From positions 2,914,001 to 2,978,000 of the forward strand of contig JADNRZ010000001.1 of NCBI GenBank assembly GCA_015501605.1: 64,000 nucleotides of DNA. Direction: 5' to 3'. The position numbers and the translations under genes are program-made. The notes under the pieces are model-generated. The model saw nothing but the letters and a program-made list of their open reading frames with translations. It did no database searches and had not been told where the DNA came from. Source of the stretch: Panaeolus papilionaceus. Taxonomy: Eukaryota; Basidiomycota; Agaricomycetes; Agaricales. Below are positions 60,875 through 64,000 of the stretch, piece by piece (the first letter of the stretch is position 1; every line of letters starts with the position of its first letter).

Positions 60875-61438
60875 TCACACCCTGATGACGGGTCTGCCGT
60901 GCTTGTCAACCTCTGTGCCCGTCCGTGCGTCGATGTAGCGCTGTCTGCGAGAGTAACCCATGAAGCCCCAAGTTGCGTGATCAGACTTGAACTGCATGCC
61001 CGTTGGCGGCGCAAGACCAAAGAAGCGGCGGATACGGGCGCCCAACGTGTAGTGATGGGCGTGTGGAACGTATCCTTGTGAATATCCCGGTTGCTACAAG
61101 ATGAAAAACGATTCGATATCTATGAGCATCACCCAACAGATGAAACCCAAACTAATTGATGGGGGGCAGCTTACCATCATAACCGGTGCTCCGACTGAGG
61201 ATACGACTTGCGGTTGAACCCTGTAGTAAGAAGAAGATGGATAGGAATAACGGTGTCGATGATGATGTCTTCGACTACGATGGCTCGAGGGTACATACAT
61301 GACACCAGCAGGTTGAGCATAGCTCGCAGAGGGGGTTATTTGATACGCTGGTTGCCCGTATCCTGCTGCACTAGCAGAATACATCATTGGCTGGGCACTG
61401 GTAGCGTAGCCTCCTTGCGATGGATAATACGAAGTCAT
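60875..61438 (-). CDS. Small Tyr/Ser/Pro-rich protein with conserved C-terminal module
   Basis: About 165-190 residues, two or three exons. The start at 61438 gives MTSYYPSQGGYATSAQPMMY, a Tyr/Ala/Pro/Ser-rich N-terminus, then a basic histidine run (SHRSRRHHHRHRYSYPSSS). After an intron (about 61173-61095) the C-terminal part looks folded and conserved: VPHAHHYTLGARIRRFFGLA, PPTGMQFKSDHATWGFMGYS, RRQRYIDARTGTEVDKHGRP, ending VIRV at 60875. I remember similar short proteins as widespread, uncharacterised basidiomycete proteins, but I cannot attach a family name. No signal peptide or membrane segment. Location unknown. Confidence 0.75.
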
Positions 61439-61818
61439 TGCTGGGCGTCTTGAAGAGGGTCAAAGAATTCAGGGAGAGGCTGCTTAAGTAGTAATGGGAA
61501 AATTGGATGGTGGAGGTTGAGAGTCTAAGGATGTAAAAGGTCCGAACAGTTCGAACCATCATGAACTCGTCAGGGTCAGATCGGTTAATTTAGATTCTAC
61601 TTTTTCACACCGCTTTTGATAACCTGTGCTGAGCTTTCGTGAAGCTGATTAGATAAATCCACTATGTTTCTCTATTACTTTCGCAAAATATGACGAGATA
61701 ATCGTCTAGGCGCTCCAATTAGCCATACAGTTATACATATACAGAGGAACAGCGCCCCCGGACCATATCCCAAAGGAAGAGAGATGGTGCGCCTGGAAGC
61801 TTTGGGTTCGCTCCACGT
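61439..61818. other. Intergenic, no gene seen
   Basis: 380 bp between two minus-strand genes: promoter of the small Tyr-rich protein and 3' flank of GPN3. Confidence 0.35.
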
Positions 61819-63057
61819 TCATTCCAGGTCTTGGAAGTCGCCCTCATCCAGGTCATGGGGCTACACGGAAATGTTGTATGAGAACACATCCAGATAAAGA
61901 GTGAATGGAGTGTCACCTCTTTAGGTTCCTCATCTTCCCCATACTGCATTGTATAATCGATATGGCTGATAACTGTCTCTAATGAATCCGGATTTGTCAG
62001 ATCGAGCGGCAGGAATGATACAAGAGGGTGATCTTCAATCTGCAAAAGATAGTCATAAACCTGGAATAAACGCGCGGCTTTCGATGCAGAAACGTACAAG
62101 GTGAACTATGGCTTGATTCAGGGCATGGAAGCGAGGATTCGATGAGTTCCCCTCTTCTCCTTGTCGAATGGCCAAAAGTAGAGGATCAGGATCGAGGTAC
62201 CTAGAGAACACCGCTGTCAGTTCCTCCTTCACATGCACAAAGCAATCCTCGACACCGGAACCAACTTACCGTGCAATGTCTTTTCTCCTACGCATACCAT
62301 TCCGTGGGCCTCCCGACTCATTCTCTGCATTGGACGTAACCAAATCCATCTTTGACATTATATTAATCCACGGAATTTCAAGGTTAACCATGGCAGACAT
62401 GGCAGACAAAACGCCACTGGATTCAATAGAAAAGAGTCATGAGCACAAAACGAACCATGGGAGGTCTGAATTACCTGAAGAACTTGTATCGGTCCTCCAT
62501 GAATTGAGACTCGATCAAATATACTGCAGAGGTCCGTATCCCCATCCTATTGAGGTTCTGTACTAGTGTTGGTAGAAAAGGGTGGTGCGTATAAAGTTCG
62601 ATTTGACCTGCATTCGGTATCAGACATTTTGTGTGCAAAGCGCCAAAGGTCCGACATACCAGGACAATCGAAAATGAGATAGTCATCTTCATATCCACCC
62701 AGCTCCTCTTCTAGCCAGTCCATATTCTGGAGCAAATACCTAATAAACACAACACAGGTTTCAGCAAAACTTTTTTGTATACCCCGTTGGTTAGATTGGT
62801 TGAGCACTTACTCACTCGAAACAATATACGAGGCCTCCATTAGGTCCATATTCCAGTTCCGTCATCACATCTTCCAGACTGACTAGGTCCTTGATATCTA
62901 TCGCTGGCTCGAATTCAAAACTCGTAGGAGACGCCGCAGGATCCAAATTGACAAGATGCGCGGTTCTTTTCGTGATCCTAAGATGGTTCAAAAACGAGGA
63001 CGTGAAAGTCGTTTTTCCTGCCCCAGCAGGGCCAGTTACTAGAACGGCGTAACGCAT
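61819..63057 (-). CDS. GPN3: GPN-loop GTPase 3
   Basis: Small GTPase needed for assembly and nuclear import of RNA polymerase II, acting with GPN1. About 295 residues. The start at 63057 gives [20 protein letters not shown] (G1 P-loop). Then [40 protein letters not shown] with the defining GPN loop in [21 protein letters not shown]3 in [20 protein letters not shown], the base-specificity motif in [12 protein letters not shown], and the C-terminal [20 protein letters not shown] with [13 protein letters not shown] last intron after EEPKE leads to [13 protein letters not shown] and the stop at 61819. The pattern fits GPN3 better than GPN1 or GPN2 (length, MQYGED end). A short insert ([18 protein letters not shown]) follows the KMD motif. 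Confidence 0.9.
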
Positions 63058-63219
63058 ATTTTAGTTTTAATGTATGTTGTCGATGAAGATGAAAAGCAGG
63101 ACCAAGGAATAAACGATCAAGACAAGAATACCATAGTAAGTAATTTAGAGTAATCTCGCCTATTTCAAAGTCCGCTTAACCAGGTCCACCGTGACCGCCC
63201 CTGGAAGCCGCACCCTTTG

Positions 63220-63240
63220 TTCTAATTCTAATTCTAATTC
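63220..63240 (+). repeat. Short TTCTAA tandem repeat upstream of PYM
   Basis: Three and a half copies of the hexamer TTCTAA lie 17 bp before the PYM start codon, probably in its leader. Confidence 0.6.
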
Positions 63241-63256
63241 TTTATCTCGAACCATC

Positions 63257-63897
63257 ATGTCCCGCCCGCCCATCAACCCAGACAAGTCGCTCGCAGGAAT
63301 CGCTGTGGATCCCCAGACTTTGCAGAGAGTCGTGCCAGAATCTAGGCGTGCAGATGGATCGTAAGCACCACTCCGTTCTCGAACACTATAGACTTAATAC
63401 CGCATCATTATTATCCATCATCCTTCATTTCATCTTCGAAAACTCATCAAACTGCATCGGTTTGCTCTAGGGTGCGCAAACAGTTGAAGATCAGACCTGG
63501 GTTTACGCCGCAGGAGGATGTGAAGCGTTTCCGTGGCACGAGACAAGCTCAGCAGGACGCCAATGCTTTGCCCAAAGGCCATATCATTGGCTGGGCGCCA
63601 CCTCCCACCAGTTCAAGTTCCACGGGCGCTAGCGGGACCCAAGGTCTATCAAAGAGCGCCAAGAAGAACGCCAAAAGGAAGGAAAAGAGGGAACAGGAAA
63701 AGGCAGAAGCAGAAGCTGTACCAGATAATTGGGAGGACGACGATGACATCCCTGTACCATCTACATCTACGCCCGCGTCCACCAAAGACACCACAAGTTC
63801 ATCTGCATCAACGTCAGATAAAGCCAAAGAAGAGGATACCAAGGACGACGTGGGCGAGCTGTCGTCCAAATTGGAGAAACTGGAGACCAAAGATTAG
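63257..63897 (+). CDS. PYM1: Partner of Y14 and Mago (PYM/WIBG)
   Basis: Ribosome-associated factor that disassembles exon junction complexes from translated mRNA by binding Mago-Y14. About 175 residues, two exons (intron after the Asp-Gly codons, about 63362-63470). The start at 63257 gives MSRPPINPDKSLAGIAVDPQ, then TLQRVVPESRRADGSVRKQL and KIRPGFTPQEDVKRFRGTRQ; this N-terminal block is the Mago-binding domain and is very well conserved. KGHIIGWAPPP follows. The C-terminal half is low complexity, with a basic KSAKKNAKRKEKREQEKAEA helix that matches the ribosome-binding eIF2A-like part, and acidic Ser/Thr-rich runs, ending SSKLEKLETKD. Head-to-head with GPN3 (199 bp). The presence of an EJC-recycling factor fits the intron-rich genome. 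Confidence 0.93.
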
Positions 63898-64000
63898 ATA
63901 TAGGGCTATAGAGCAATGATCGTAAATGTGCTATTAAGATGTGTGATACATGAATGGTTGTTAGTATACAGGTATAATATTGGAGTGGAGATCTATTCAT

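Noticed and set aside
60232..60885. 217-codon plus-strand frame downstream of the GTPase
   Set aside because: It begins inside the GTPase coding exon in another frame, and is Phe/Tyr/Ser-rich with no conserved motif; most likely chance in AT-rich 3' sequence.

Overview
The window comes from a gene-dense fungal nuclear genome. Almost every gene is cut by several GT-AG introns of about 45-60 nt. The gene content (syntaxin-18/Ufe1-type SNARE, Agaricomycete-style F-box/LRR protein, fungal Dicer, SSU72, ATG10, PYM, RlpA-like double-psi beta-barrel secreted protein) points to Basidiomycota, most likely Agaricomycetes. The species cannot be named from sequence alone. I model 31 protein-coding genes. 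I saw no tRNA, rRNA, CRISPR array or recognisable transposon. Gene bounds run from start codon to stop codon. Exon joins were worked out by hand from splice signals and from protein continuity.

Layout. 0-14 kb: a secreted DPBB protein, a Zn2Cys6 transcription factor, a trans-sulfuration PLP enzyme with a peroxisomal C-terminus, a LOA1/Vps66-like acyltransferase, a Tvp38-like VTT membrane protein, a syntaxin-18-like SNARE and an F-box/LRR protein. 14-26 kb: a 1.55 kb gene-free stretch, an aldehyde dehydrogenase, a small Zn2Cys6 protein, proteasome alpha-2, a 1-Cys peroxiredoxin, a second gene-poor stretch, the CTD phosphatase SSU72 and COX8. 26-32 kb: a large Dicer-like gene on the minus strand. 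32-48 kb: an ankyrin-like protein, a single-pass membrane protein with a YDGR-repeat tail, a DUF7719-type membrane protein, a FAF1-like rRNA-processing factor, a disordered RAPS-repeat protein, a double p27 zinc-ribbon protein, an EDEM-type GH47 mannosidase with a PA domain, APRT, ribosomal protein eS1 and ATG10. 48-64 kb: acetyl-CoA acetyltransferase, an allantoate-type MFS transporter, an unrecognised charged nuclear-type protein, a very large SLIP-GC-like dynamin-type GTPase, a small conserved basidiomycete-type protein, GPN3 and PYM.

The genes do not form an operon or an obvious metabolic cluster; most are housekeeping. Many sit in compact head-to-head pairs sharing 145-360 bp of upstream DNA (LOA1-like/TVP38-like, DUF7719/FAF1-like, ZNRD2-like/EDEM, eS1/ATG10, GPN3/PYM, Dicer/ankyrin-like). 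Others are tail-to-tail with gaps as small as 43 bp.

The most interesting signals are four. The Dicer-like protein has intact RNase III catalytic signatures but an eroded helicase: no GKT P-loop and an interrupted DExH box. The cystathionine lyase has a peroxisomal AKL signal carried alone on an 18-nt last exon that intron retention would remove. The thiolase has two in-frame starts predicting mitochondrial and cytosolic forms. The LOA1-like acyltransferase has lost the canonical catalytic histidine.
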